Source: Sphaerotilus montanus (GTDB lineage: Bacteria > Pseudomonadota > Gammaproteobacteria > Burkholderiales > Burkholderiaceae_C). From it: DNA of 64,000 bases. Made by a program: the position numbers and the translations under genes. Where the stretch lies: the NCBI RefSeq assembly GCF_013410775.1, contig NZ_JACCFH010000001.1, positions 4,769,820 through 4,833,819 of the forward strand. Reading direction: 5' to 3'. Under the pieces are notes generated by a model that searched no databases, had not been told where the DNA came from, and saw only the letters and a list, made by a program, of their open reading frames with translations. Positions 10,363 to 19,548 of this stretch are shown one piece after another; the first letter of the stretch is position 1, and the number at the start of each line of letters is the position of its first letter.

Positions 10363-13002
10363 ATGCCGATGTCTGACACCACCGGCGCCGACGCCGACCG
10401 CCGCCACGCCCAGCCCGACCTGCCACTGCCTGAACTGCGCCGACTGCTGCGCGAAGGCAAGCAGGCCCTGATCACGCAGTTCCGTGCAGGCAAGGCCACC
10501 GTCCCGAACGCGGACCGGCTGGTGCGGCAGCTCACCCAGCATGTCGATGGTGTGCTGGGCCATCTGTGGCACCAGTCGGACCTGCCACGGGGTGCTGCGC
10601 TGCTGGCGGTCGGCGGCTACGGCCGGGGCGAGCTGTTTCCGTATTCGGACGTCGATGTCCTGCTGCTGCTGCCCGAGGAGCTGGCAGAGCCCTGCGCGCA
10701 GGGCACGGACGACCCGCGCCGCGCCGGCATCGAGGCCTTCATCACCGCCTGCTGGGACATCGGCCTGGAAATCGGCTCCAGCGTGCGCACGGTCGAGGAG
10801 TGCGTGTCCGAGGCGCAGGCCGACGTGACCGTCCAGACAGCGCTGCTGGAAGCCCGCTTTCTCTGTGGCGCACGGCGCCTGTTCGACCAGTTCCGGCGCT
10901 GGACCCACGACGTGCTCGACCCGGCGGCCTTCCTGCGCGCCAAGTCGCTGGAGATGCAGCAGCGCCACGTCAAGTACGAGAACACGCCCTTCTCGCTGGA
11001 GCCGAACTGCAAGGAAAGCCCTGGCGGCCTGCGCGACCTGCAGGTGGTGCGCTGGATCGCGTTGGGTGCTGACCTGGGCCGCTCGTGGCGCGAGCTGGCG
11101 ACCAAGGGGCTGATCACCCGCTTCGAGGCCACCCAGCTGCAGCGCAACGAGGGCCTGCTCAAGCTGATCCGCGCCCGGCTGCACACCATCGCCGGCCGGC
11201 GCGAGGACCGCCTCGTGTTCGACCTGCAGACCGCCGTGGCCGAGAGCTTCGGCTACGTCTCGACGCCCGAGCGCCGCGCCAGCGAAGCGCTGATGCGCCG
11301 CTACTACTGGGCGGCCAAGGCCGTGGTGCAGCTCAACCAGATCCTGATGCTGGGCATCGAGGAGCGGGTGTCCGGTCTCGGGGATGCACCGATGCGGCCG
11401 ATCGATGCGCGCTTCTTCGACCGCGGCGGCATGCTCGAAGTGGCCAGCGACGACCTCTACCAGCGCGACCCGCACGCCATCCTGCAGACCTTCCTCGTCT
11501 ACCAGCAGACGGTCGGCATCAAGGGCCTGTCGGCCCGCACGCTGCGCGCGCTCTACAACGCCCGCGAGCTGATGGACGGCGATTTCCGCAAGGACCCGGA
11601 GAACCGCCGCACCTTCATGGAGATCATGCGCGAGTCGCAGGGCCACACGCACGCCTTCCGGCTGATGAACGACACCTCCGTGCTCGGGCGCTACCTGTGG
11701 GTGTTCCGGCGCATCGTCGGGCAGATGCAGCACGACCTGTTCCACGTCTACACCGTCGACCAGCACATCATGATGGTGCTGCGCAACGTGCGGCGCTTCT
11801 TCATCGTCGAGCACACGCACGAGTACCCCTTCTGCTCGCAGCTCGCCGCGCACTGGGACAAGCCGTGGCTGCTGTACGTCGCCGCGCTGTTCCACGATGT
11901 CGCCAAGGGCCGCGGCGGGGACCACTCGGACCTGGGCGCGGTCGAGGTGCGGCGCTTCTGCCGCGACCACGGCATCGACAAGGAAGACACGCGGCTGATC
12001 GAGTTCATCGTCAAGGAACACCTGACGATGTCCCGTGTGGCGCAGAAGGAGGACCTGTCGGACCCCGACGTGATCGACGCCTTCGCCGCCACCGTGAAGG
12101 ACCCGCGCCGCCTGACCGCGCTCTACCTGCTGACGGTGGCCGACATCCGCGGCACCAGCCCGAAGGTGTGGAACGCCTGGAAGGGCAAGCTGCTGGAAGA
12201 CCTGTACCGCGCGACGCTGCGGGCGCTGGGCGGGGCCAAGCCGCAGCTGGACGCCGAGATCGAGATGCGCAAGCAGGAGGCGCGGCAGATGCTGGCCCTG
12301 CACTCGATGCTGCCTGGCGCGGAAGAAACGCTCTGGAAGACGCTGGACCTGAACTACTTCGCCCGCCACGACAGCGGCGAGATCGCCTGGCACGCCCGCG
12401 CGCTCAACCGCAAGGTCGATGTCACCCGGCCGCTGGTCAGCGCCCGGCTGTCGCCGCTCGGCGAGGGGCTGCAGGTGCTGGTCTATTCACCGGACCGGCC
12501 GGACCTGTTCGCGCGCATCTGCGGCTACTTCGATTCGGCGCAGTTCAGCATCCTGGACGCGCGGGTGCACACCACGCGCGCCGGCTATGCGCTGGACACG
12601 TTCCAGGTGATCACGCCGTTCTTCGACCAGGCCTACCGCGACCTGATCGCGCTGGTGGAGAACCAGTTGGGGCTGGCGCTGCAAGCCGATGGCGCGTTGC
12701 CGCAACCGAGCCGGGGCCGGCTGTCACGGCGGGTCAAGTCGTTCCCGGTGACGCCGCGGGTGCAGTTGCGGCCGGACGAGCGGGCGCAGCGCTGGGTGCT
12801 GTCGGTGTCGGCGAGTGACCGCTCGGGGCTGCTCTACAGCGTCGCCCGCGTGCTGGCCAAACACGACATCAACCTGCAGCTCGCCAAGATCAGCACGCTG
12901 GGCGAGCGGGTCGAGGACACGTTTCTGGTCGATGGGGCGGCGTTGCAGCACAACCGCAGCCAGATCGAGTTCGAGACGGAGCTGTTGGATGCGCTGAGCT
13001 GA
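10363..13002 (+). CDS. glnD: Bifunctional uridylyltransferase/uridylyl-removing enzyme GlnD
   Basis: GlnD senses glutamine and modifies PII proteins (GlnB/GlnK) by adding or removing UMP, and so controls nitrogen assimilation. The 879-residue protein has the expected order: a nucleotidyltransferase domain with GGYGRGELFPYSDVDVLLL (about residues 84-102), a helical linker, an HD domain with FHDVAKGRGGDHSDLG near residues 510-525 for UMP removal, and two C-terminal ACT domains (LVYSPDRPDLFARICGYF and SVSASDRSGLLYSVARVL) that bind glutamine. An ATG two codons downstream (10369) is an alternative start. It lies 30 bases after map and converges with the yjdF-like fragment. Confidence 0.97.
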   Translation: MPMSDTTGADADRRHAQPDLPLPELRRLLREGKQALITQFRAGKATVPNADRLVRQLTQHVDGVLGHLWHQSDLPRGAALLAVGGYGRGELFPYSDVDVLLLLPEELAEPCAQGTDDPRRAGIEAFITACWDIGLEIGSSVRTVEECVSEAQADVTVQTALLEARFLCGARRLFDQFRRWTHDVLDPAAFLRAKSLEMQQRHVKYENTPFSLEPNCKESPGGLRDLQVVRWIALGADLGRSWRELATKGLITRFEATQLQRNEGLLKLIRARLHTIAGRREDRLVFDLQTAVAESFGYVSTPERRASEALMRRYYWAAKAVVQLNQILMLGIEERVSGLGDAPMRPIDARFFDRGGMLEVASDDLYQRDPHAILQTFLVYQQTVGIKGLSARTLRALYNARELMDGDFRKDPENRRTFMEIMRESQGHTHAFRLMNDTSVLGRYLWVFRRIVGQMQHDLFHVYTVDQHIMMVLRNVRRFFIVEHTHEYPFCSQLAAHWDKPWLLYVAALFHDVAKGRGGDHSDLGAVEVRRFCRDHGIDKEDTRLIEFIVKEHLTMSRVAQKEDLSDPDVIDAFAATVKDPRRLTALYLLTVADIRGTSPKVWNAWKGKLLEDLYRATLRALGGAKPQLDAEIEMRKQEARQMLALHSMLPGAEETLWKTLDLNYFARHDSGEIAWHARALNRKVDVTRPLVSARLSPLGEGLQVLVYSPDRPDLFARICGYFDSAQFSILDARVHTTRAGYALDTFQVITPFFDQAYRDLIALVENQLGLALQADGALPQPSRGRLSRRVKSFPVTPRVQLRPDERAQRWVLSVSASDRSGLLYSVARVLAKHDINLQLAKISTLGERVEDTFLVDGAALQHNRSQIEFETELLDALS

Positions 13003-13029
13003 GGCTGGGCGATCCCCGGGTGCCGCGCT

Positions 13030-13604
13030 CTAGTCGCGGTCGAGGTCTTCGATCTGGCGGTCCTGGGCGCGGGTCAGCGTCACCAGGGCGACCACCGCGC
13101 CGATGAGCGCAAACAGCATGTCGGACTGCGTGTCCCAGGGATCGCCCTGGGTGCCGAGGAATTCGTCGGCGCCCTGCCCGAGCGCGACGGCGGCGCCCCA
13201 CTCGATGAGTTCATACGAGGCGCTGATGGCGAGGACCACGCAGCCGGCCAGGAACGCGAGCATCTTGCCGGGGCGCAGGTGCCCGCCGCGGAGCAGGATC
13301 TCCCGGGCGGCCAGTGCGGGGACGAAGCCCTGGGCGAAGTGGCCGATCTTGTCGTAGGGGTTGCGGTGCAGCCCGAGCGCCTCGGCCATCTGGAAACCCA
13401 GCGGCACCCGGGCATACGTGTAGGCGCCGCCGACCATCAGGATGACGGCGTGCAGGAAGGCGCAGGCGTAGAGCAGGTTCGTCAGCGGGAAGCGCGCGTA
13501 GGTGGCGACGAGCAGCGGGGCGATGACGAAGATCGGGAAGACCTCCATGAGCCACGTGGCGCGGTCGTACGGGTGCCAGCCGGACCAGGCCAGGAGGCCG
13601 AGCA
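13030..13604 (-). pseudogene. yjdF-like (DUF2238) membrane protein gene, 3' part, split by IS elements
   Basis: This piece encodes residues 14-204 of a DUF2238/YjdF-type inner-membrane protein with about five membrane segments and the family motif YDKIGHFAQGFVPAL. It has no start codon of its own: the frame runs into an IS5-type terminal repeat at 13605. The missing N-terminus lies at 18317-18360. Joining the two pieces at the shared AGCA restores an uninterrupted frame of about 204 codons, close to the family length, reading ILLGLLAWSGWHPYDR across the junction. The physiological role of YjdF proteins is unknown. Confidence 0.88.
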
Positions 13605-14883
13605 GGGCACTTCTAGAAACCGACCCTGACCGCCACCTGAGCCGCGCGCTGCGGCAAGATGCCGCCCCATGATCACACCCCGCACCAAGCCATCGAGCTT
13701 CTTTCCTGAGGAGGCCGCGGACGACCTGTTCGTGGTGCAGCAGCGCAAGGCCAAGCTGGAGGGCTACGTACAGACGCTGGCGGCGATGGACGAACTGATC
13801 GACTTCGCAGCGATGGCCGCGGCGGTGGACAAGGCTTGCCCGCGTGCAGACCGCAGCAAGGGCGGACGCCCGCCGTACCCGACCGAGGCGCTGGTGCGCA
13901 TGGTGTTCCTGCAAGGGCTGTACAACCTGTCGGACGAGCAGTGCGAGCACCAGGTGCTCGACAGGATGAGCTTCCAGCGGTTCTGCCGGCTGGACGGCGC
14001 GCTGAACATTCCGGACGCACGCACGCTGTGGAACTTCCGGCAGCGGCTGGCCGAAGGCGGGCTGGGAGGCCGGGCGATTTTCGAGGCGTTGAGCCAGCAG
14101 TTGCAGCGGCACGGCTTCATCCCGAGGGGCGGGCAGATCGTGGACGCCAGCATCGTGCAGGCGCCGATCACGCAGGCCAACGCCCGGGAGCGCGAGGCGC
14201 TGAACAAGGGGGAGGCGCCCGAGGGCTGGAGCAAGAAGCGCCTGGCGCACACCGACCGGGACGCGCGCTGGACGCAAAAGCACGGCAAGTCGTACTACGG
14301 CTACAAGCTGCACGGCAACGTGGACGCACGCTACAAGCTGATCCGCCAGATGAAGATCACGGCGGCCAACGCGGACGACGGACAGCAACTGCCCGACGTG
14401 CTGCAGGTGGCGAACACGCGCAAGCGGCTGCTGGCCGACCGGGGCTACGACAGCGCGGCCAACCGTCAGACGCTGCAGCAGCACGGACTGGCCGACGGCA
14501 TCGCACGTCGCGCCAAGCCAGGGCAGACGGCCAAGGTTCGGCTCAAGCAGCGCAACAAGACGATCAACCGCACGCGGGCACGGGTCGAGCACGTCTTTGC
14601 GGCGCTGAGCCAGCAGGGCGGCAAGTGCGTGCGGGCGATGACGCTGGCGCGCAATGCGCTGGCGATCACGCTGCAGTGCGCGGCCTACAACGCGCGCAGG
14701 CTGGTGTGGCTGGTCAAGAGCGCAGGTGCGTCCGCACAGCCCGCGTGAGGGGAAAAACCCCGTCGCGGGGTACCGCGACGGCGGGGACAGCGGCTGGCAG
14801 CCGTCATCCACTGCTCGTCTGAGCTGGATTTGTGCAGGCTCAGACCAGGTTCAGGGCTGCAGGGCCGGTTTCTAGAAGTGCCC
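13605..14883 (+). mobile_element. Complete IS5-family insertion sequence (1279 bp)
   Basis: The element is bounded by inverted repeats beginning GGGCACTTCTAGAAACCG at 13605 and ending in the reverse complement at 14883. It contains a single intact DDE transposase. The left flank is yjdF sequence ending AGCA; the right flank is a truncated IS256 transposase gene, so the two ends of this copy do not share a target duplication. Confidence 0.9.
13669..14748 (+). CDS. IS5-family DDE transposase
   Basis: This 359-residue transposase is intact. It has the IS5 N-terminal region (PPYPTEALVRMVFLQGLYNLSDEQ), and the catalytic triad can be placed at IVDASIVQAPI (first Asp), LLADRGYDS (second Asp) and TRARVEHVFA (Glu with the Y/R-type spacing). 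It is the only complete open frame in the element and starts 64 bases inside the left end. The last 131 bp of this gene's sequence are also present in the partial second copy at 17919-18181, with very few differences. Confidence 0.93.
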   Translation: MITPRTKPSSFFPEEAADDLFVVQQRKAKLEGYVQTLAAMDELIDFAAMAAAVDKACPRADRSKGGRPPYPTEALVRMVFLQGLYNLSDEQCEHQVLDRMSFQRFCRLDGALNIPDARTLWNFRQRLAEGGLGGRAIFEALSQQLQRHGFIPRGGQIVDASIVQAPITQANAREREALNKGEAPEGWSKKRLAHTDRDARWTQKHGKSYYGYKLHGNVDARYKLIRQMKITAANADDGQQLPDVLQVANTRKRLLADRGYDSAANRQTLQQHGLADGIARRAKPGQTAKVRLKQRNKTINRTRARVEHVFAALSQQGGKCVRAMTLARNALAITLQCAAYNARRLVWLVKSAGASAQPA

Positions 14884-15345
14884 TTGAGGCTCTCGATGGC
14901 ATTGGTCGTGTAGATCAGCCGCTTGACCGCGGGCGGGTAGGCGAAGAAGGGGGTGACGCGCTCCCAGGCGCAGCGCCAGGCCGGGCCGATCATGGGGAAC
15001 TTCTGCCCCCAGGGCCCGCGCTCGAAGGCCTCCAGCTCGGCCAGTGCCGCCTCGGCGCTGACGGCCGTGTAGATCGGGCGCAGGGCTGCGGCCAGCAGCT
15101 TGCGCTCCTTCCAGCCGGCAAAGCTCAGGCTGTTGCGCAACAGATGCACGATGCAGGTCTGCAGCGCCGCCTGCGGGAACACCGCCTCCAGTGCTTCTCC
15201 GATGCCCTTCAGACCGTCGGTGACGGCGATCAGGATGTCGCCCACCCCGCGCGTCTTCAGGTCGTTGAAGACCTTCAGCCAGAACTTGGCCCCTTCGGTC
15301 TGCTCGATCCATAGCCCCAGCACGTCGCGCGTGCCGTCGGGCAGC
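14884..15345 (-). pseudogene. IS256-family transposase fragment (truncated at both ends)
   Basis: The minus strand encodes about 154 residues of a Mutator/IS256-type transposase: DVLGLWIEQTEGAKFW, the AVTDGLKG segment around the second catalytic aspartate, and IYTTNAIESLK near the glutamate helix. The N-terminal third is replaced by IS66 at 15346 and the C-terminus is cut by the IS5 copy at 14883. It cannot be functional. Confidence 0.85.
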
Positions 15346-15399
15346 GTATCCGTCCGGCCAAGTCATCCCTGACAGCCAACACGAAGCGGATGCTCCCGT

Positions 15400-17007
15400 T
15401 CAGGAAGCAGGCGACCAGCGATGCGGCAGCAACTCCCGGATCCGGCTGGCCGGATGCGTTGGCAGCCGTTCGAGCACATCCTTGAAGTACGCATAGGGCT
15501 CATGCCCGTTGATGCGCGCCGAGTGCAGCAGGCTCATGATGGCCGCGGCCCGCTTGCCCGCCCGCAGGCTGCCGGCGAACAACCAGTTCGACCTGCCGAT
15601 GGCAATCGGCCGGATGTGGTTCTCCACCCAGTTGTTCGAGATCGGCACGTCGCCGTCCTCGACGAAGCGGGTGAGTTCCTTCCAGCGCTTGAGGCTGTAG
15701 TCGATGGCCTTCATCGTGGCCGAACCGGGCGGCACCAGTTGCCGCTGCGCCAGCAGCCAGCGGTGGAAAAGGGCCAACACCCGGCGTGACTTGCGTTGCC
15801 GGATGCGTCGCCGCTCGCCGCTGGGCAGGGCTTCGATCTCGCGCTCGATCCTGAACAGGCACTGGTAGTAGCGCAACGCCTTGCGGCCCACCTGGCTGCG
15901 GTGGTTGGCCCACAGGTCGTTGAACTTCCTGCGGGCGTGCGCCATGCATTGCGCCGAGGTCACTCCTTTGTCGAAGCAGGCGGTGTAGCCGCTGAAGCCG
16001 TCGGTGACCAGCGTGCCCTGCCAGGCCTGCGGGGTATCGAGCTGGAGGAATGCGCGCACGTTCTCGCCGCCGCGGCCCTCGCTGAACTCGAACACCACCG
16101 CCTTGGTCGGGTTCGCGCTCGTGGTGCAGTACGACCAGATGTAGGCACGATGGGTCTTGCCGTCGCGCAGGTGCGCCGGCTTGAGCATCGCCACCGGCGT
16201 CTCGTCAGCGTGCAGCACGACATGGCGGCGCAGTTCGTCGGCCAGTGCCTGCACCAGCGGCTGCAGTTGCGCGCCGCACTCGCCGATCCACTGCGCCAGG
16301 GTCGAGCGCGAGATCAGGTGGCCGGCGCGCTCGAAGATGTGCTCTTGCCGGTACAGCGGGAGATGGTCCATGAACTTGGCCACCAGCAGGTGTGCCAGCA
16401 GACCGGCCGTGGGGATGCCCTTGTCGATGACGTGGGCCGGCACTGGCGCCTGCACGATCTTCTCGCAGCAGCGGCACGCCCACTTGCCGCGCACATGGCG
16501 CTCCACGCTGAACACGCCGGGCTGGTAGTCCAGCCGTTCGGCCACGTCCTCGCCGAAGCGCTGCATCGGCTGGCCGCAGCCACAGTGGGTGTCGGCCGGC
16601 TCGTGCGGCACGTCGTGGCGCGGCAGGTGCGGTGGCAGAGGGGTGCGCTTGGGGGTCTTCTTCCCGGTCTTGTCCTTGGCCTTGTCGTCACCCAGGCCTT
16701 GCTCGCGCTCGATCTCCCGTTCGAGTTCGGCCAGGTCGGTGTCCAGCGTCTCCTCCAGCAGGCTCTTCTGCTCGGGCGCCAGGGTGCTGGCGAAGCGCTC
16801 GCTGGTGGCGGCGAACTTCAGCCGCTTGAGCACCGCCATCTCGTGCGTGAGCTTGTCGATCAGCGCCTGCTTGAAGGCGGCTTCGCGGTCGCGTTGCGCG
16901 ATCAGGGCGTCCTTGGCGCTGAGTTCGGCCTTCAGTTCGGACAACAGCGACAGCATCGCCTGCCGCGTGGGCGGGTCCAGTGCGTCCAGTTGCTGTGCGC
17001 TGATCAT
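15400..17007 (-). CDS. tnpC: IS66-family transposase TnpC
   Basis: The ATG at 17007 (MISAQQLDALDPPTRQAML) gives a 535-residue IS66 transposase. The N-terminal third has a coiled-coil-like leucine/glutamate segment, then a zinc-binding region with HCGCGQPM and CRCCEKIV, then the catalytic core with VLHADETPVAML, GTLVTDGFSGY and the C-terminal NNWVENHIRPIAIGRSNWLF signature. It appears full length, ending in the usual IS66 C-terminal region, so the element may still be active. Confidence 0.93.
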   Translation of the reverse strand: MISAQQLDALDPPTRQAMLSLLSELKAELSAKDALIAQRDREAAFKQALIDKLTHEMAVLKRLKFAATSERFASTLAPEQKSLLEETLDTDLAELEREIEREQGLGDDKAKDKTGKKTPKRTPLPPHLPRHDVPHEPADTHCGCGQPMQRFGEDVAERLDYQPGVFSVERHVRGKWACRCCEKIVQAPVPAHVIDKGIPTAGLLAHLLVAKFMDHLPLYRQEHIFERAGHLISRSTLAQWIGECGAQLQPLVQALADELRRHVVLHADETPVAMLKPAHLRDGKTHRAYIWSYCTTSANPTKAVVFEFSEGRGGENVRAFLQLDTPQAWQGTLVTDGFSGYTACFDKGVTSAQCMAHARRKFNDLWANHRSQVGRKALRYYQCLFRIEREIEALPSGERRRIRQRKSRRVLALFHRWLLAQRQLVPPGSATMKAIDYSLKRWKELTRFVEDGDVPISNNWVENHIRPIAIGRSNWLFAGSLRAGKRAAAIMSLLHSARINGHEPYAYFKDVLERLPTHPASRIRELLPHRWSPAS

Positions 17008-17082
17008 GGGCGGCCATCTTGCCGCGCCCGAGTGCCTCGCGCATCGGCACATTCGGCAATTGCCGATGACGCCAGCAACCGC

Positions 17083-17415
17083 TCAGATCACGCGGATGAT
17101 TCCCGCATCGCCCAGGCGCTGCCAAGGCAGACCCAGCACCAGGGCATCGAGCTGCGGACGCGTCAGTTGCAGCGTACTCGCGGCGTCGGCAGGCCAGACG
17201 AACTTGCCGGCGTTCAGCCGCCGGGCCGCCAGCCACACCCCGATGCCATCGTGTACCAGCACCTTCATGCGGTTGGCGCGCCGGTTGGCGAAGAGGTAGG
17301 CATGGTTCGGGTGTGCGGCGCCGAAGACGCCGACCACACGGGCCAGCGCGGCTTCAGTGCCCAGGCGCATGTCCAGGGGTTGCACGGCCAGCCACACCGC
17401 ATCGACGCGGATCAT
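17083..17415 (-). CDS. tnpB: IS66-family accessory protein TnpB (Orf2)
   Basis: This 110-residue IS66 Orf2 protein is required for IS66 transposition. The ATG at 17415 overlaps the tnpA stop (ATGA), typical of translational coupling. The conserved features AVWLAVQPLDMRLG and HPNHAYLFANRRANRMKVLV are visible. An upstream in-frame extension exists but lies within tnpA. Confidence 0.92.
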   Translation of the reverse strand: MIRVDAVWLAVQPLDMRLGTEAALARVVGVFGAAHPNHAYLFANRRANRMKVLVHDGIGVWLAARRLNAGKFVWPADAASTLQLTRPQLDALVLGLPWQRLGDAGIIRVI

Positions 17416-17840
17416 CCCAGCACCTCGCGCAGCCACGCGGCGCTGCGCTCATCCATGGGCAGCCTGGCGTTCACCGTGGTGCCCCCGCGGTGGATCTCCA
17501 CCGTGATGTCGGGGGGCCGGGGTACCGTCGGCGGCACCGGCTGGGCATCGAGCACGGCGTGATGCTCGGCTTCGCGCATCGGCAACTGCACGAAGCCCGC
17601 CAACGCCGGCGCAACGCTGGTGGCTGTGGCCTTCGAGGCGCCACCGCCGGCCGCCGCTTCATGGACCCAGCGGCGCAGCATGTTGGCGTTCAGGCCGTTG
17701 GCCAGCGCTACGGCCGCCACCGATGCGCCAGGCTGCCGCGCCAGCTCGATCACTCGCGCCTTGAATTCCGGAGAATGCCGCCGCCAGCGTCGCTTGGCCG
17801 CTGCAGCAACGTCTTGGGTTCCGATTTGAGAAGTGTCCAT
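17412..17840 (-). CDS. tnpA: IS66-family TnpA (Orf1), HTH protein
   Basis: This is a 142-residue protein with an IS3/IS911-type helix-turn-helix (RRHSPEFKARVIELARQPG, then VAAVALANGLNANMLRRWV), as usual for IS66 Orf1. The ATG at 17840 is chosen; a start at 17852 adds four residues. It overlaps tnpB by four bases and probably binds the terminal repeats. Confidence 0.9.
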   Translation of the reverse strand: MDTSQIGTQDVAAAAKRRWRRHSPEFKARVIELARQPGASVAAVALANGLNANMLRRWVHEAAAGGGASKATATSVAPALAGFVQLPMREAEHHAVLDAQPVPPTVPRPPDITVEIHRGGTTVNARLPMDERSAAWLREVLG

Positions 17841-17918
17841 GTGTCCACGCATTTGTTCGTGGACACAAGCATCCTCGCACGGCCCTCACCATTCAATGTG
17901 ACTTGGCCGGACGGATAC

Positions 17919-18316
17919 GACTGGCCGACGGCATCGCACGTCGCGCCAAGCCTGGGCAGACGGCCAAGGTTCGGCTCAAGCAGCGCAACAAGACGATCAA
18001 CCGCACGCGGGCACGGGTCGAGCACGTCTTTGCGGCGCTGAGCCAGCAGGGCGGCAAGTGCGTGCGGGCGATGACGCTGGCGCGCAATGCGCTGGCGATC
18101 ACGCTGCAGTGCGCGGCCTACAACGCGCGCAGGCTGGTGTGGCTGGTCAAGAGCGCAGGTGCGTCCGCACAGCCCGCGTGAGGGGAAAAACCCCGTCGCG
18201 GGGTACCGCGACGGCGGGGACAGCGGCTGGCAGCCGTCATCCACTGCTCGTCTGAGCTGGATTTGTGCAGGCTCAGACCAGGTTCAGGGCTGCAGGGCCG
18301 GTTTCTAGAAGTGCCC
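17919..18316 (+). mobile_element. Truncated second IS5-family copy (last 398 bp)
   Basis: This stretch aligns without gaps with 14486-14883 of the complete copy (398 bp in both), with single-base differences such as CCAGGGCAG/CCTGGGCAG. It retains the right terminal repeat ending GTGCCC at 18316 and the last ~87 codons of the transposase (to the stop at 18181). The 5' 880 bp are missing and replaced by IS66. The base following it begins AGCA, matching the AGCA to the left of 13605. Confidence 0.92.
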
Positions 18317-18360
18317 AGCAGGATGGTGAGTGCGGCGAGGAGGATTTTGTGGCGGGGCAT
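18317..18360 (-). pseudogene. yjdF-like gene, 5' part (start codon and first ~14 codons)
   Basis: From the ATG at 18360 the frame reads MPRHKILLAALTILLG and then runs into the IS5 end. This is the N-terminal membrane segment missing from the piece at 13030-13604. The first four bases adjoining the element (AGCA) repeat those at 13601-13604, the expected IS5-type 4-bp target duplication. Confidence 0.88.
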
Positions 18361-18492
18361 GGGGTCAAACTGGAGTTGTGGCGCTCGGCGACTCGGCTTG
18401 ATGTTCGTGCCCGTCGAACCAGTTGCCAAGGTCGCCTGAAAAACTCATGGAAAATCAATCACTCGGAAGGAGTTTCTGGAGAGACCGCACTG

Positions 18493-19548
18493 CTACTCAG
18501 TCGAAGGTGTGTCCGGCGTCCCGACCGCACCAGCTGAATCGTAGGTTAGCTTGGGTGTACTCACGAACTGAAGGAGGCGCTTCTCAATATCTGCATGGAC
18601 GGAGAGAACTTGGCCGTTCAGTTCTACCACTGGTTGATTGGAGACGAGCTCATTCAAGCTATCGGCGATGCTCGCCGCGTTCTTCGCCAAGCTCTCGTTG
18701 AGAGTGGTCACATCTACGCCACTTTCCTTGAGCCGGCTTGAGAATTGAAGAATGGCGTCTAGCGACTCGATCCTCTTCGGGATGGCGGCAATCTTGCCTT
18801 CGGTCGTGTAGTTTCGATGAAAGTACCTCACAGATGACTCAACTAGCGTGAGCATCAGCCCAACAGCTCTGGTGTCCCCAAAGAGCCGCGTCCACAAGCT
18901 TCCCGACTCGATCTTGCCAATCCGTAGCGGATGTGATGCAACCGAAACCCCAAGTACGTAGCAAATCTCTGCATAAAGTTCGCTTAGTGCGCCTAGTTTT
19001 TTCGCAAAGTCCTGCAAGTCCGTGACGTTTAGTAGAATCATGGAGAATACGGCTTCATCTTCTCCAGCACTGGACAGCCCCGAGGCGTTCGCGCTGATGT
19101 GCGTGAGAAAGCTGCGCAGGTTTGCCAGAGTCTGCTTTAGGCGACGTGCGACCAAGAGTAGTGGCAACGCATTGACACCTGCTTGATGGACTACATAGTT
19201 GTTGTACGCATCAGCGAACTCGTCGAGCGTACCGATCGGCTCAAGAATGTACTTTGGCTCATCTAGTCCCTCGGCGAGTGCCGATGAGAGCCGCAGTTCC
19301 AGCGACTCGATTTCCCGGAATAGGTTCCGAGCGCTAATTTCCTTGGTAATCCTCGGCAATGAGGCCATCTGTGAGTGGGCCGAATTCGCGTTCTCCTGGA
19401 GAGAGGTTCCCTCTGCAATAGCAAGGAGACGCGTGTCAACCTGTGTGTAGACGGCATCAAGCGCGCCCAGCAGACTGAGAAGTGAAGATGCCCTGTCTAG
19501 TGCCTGCAGTGCATCTTCAGCGCGTCGAGTGAGTGTTGGCTGGAGCAT
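18493..19548 (-). CDS. Orphan helical protein of unknown function in a low-GC islet
   Basis: I do not recognise this 351-residue protein. It looks soluble and almost entirely alpha-helical, without a signal peptide, obvious membrane segment, nucleotide-binding loop or metal motif. A distinctive central stretch (ASHPLRIGKIESGSLWTRLF, about residues 208-227) is flanked by amphipathic helices. Base composition and codon use are much less GC-rich than all neighbours, with codons such as AAT, ATA and TTA-type that are rare elsewhere here, which points to recent acquisition. It stands alone between the IS nest in yjdF and a 390-bp non-coding stretch, and the frame is intact. A role in defence or in a mobile-element remnant is possible but nothing in the sequence proves it. 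Confidence 0.7.
   Translation of the reverse strand: MLQPTLTRRAEDALQALDRASSLLSLLGALDAVYTQVDTRLLAIAEGTSLQENANSAHSQMASLPRITKEISARNLFREIESLELRLSSALAEGLDEPKYILEPIGTLDEFADAYNNYVVHQAGVNALPLLLVARRLKQTLANLRSFLTHISANASGLSSAGEDEAVFSMILLNVTDLQDFAKKLGALSELYAEICYVLGVSVASHPLRIGKIESGSLWTRLFGDTRAVGLMLTLVESSVRYFHRNYTTEGKIAAIPKRIESLDAILQFSSRLKESGVDVTTLNESLAKNAASIADSLNELVSNQPVVELNGQVLSVHADIEKRLLQFVSTPKLTYDSAGAVGTPDTPSTE

Larger units (their letters stand above)
15346..17918 (-). mobile_element. Complete IS66-family insertion sequence (2573 bp)
   Basis: Perfect 20-bp terminal inverted repeats start GTATCCGTCCGGCCAAGTCA at 15346 and close at 17918. Three genes in IS66 order (tnpA, tnpB, tnpC) lie on the minus strand with a 4-bp overlap between the first two. 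The flanking octamers (CGGGCAGC left, GACTGGCC right) do not match, so there is no 8-bp target duplication: its left neighbour is IS256 sequence and its right neighbour is the interior of an IS5 copy. Confidence 0.9.

Noticed and set aside
9007..12393. 1128-codon minus frame opposite glnD and across the oxidoreductase
   Set aside because: Shadow frame; map and glnD are unambiguous on the plus strand.
13605..18316. Functional composite transposon carrying cargo
   Set aside because: Between the IS5 copies there is only IS66 and an IS256 fragment, no passenger gene, and the second IS5 copy is truncated.
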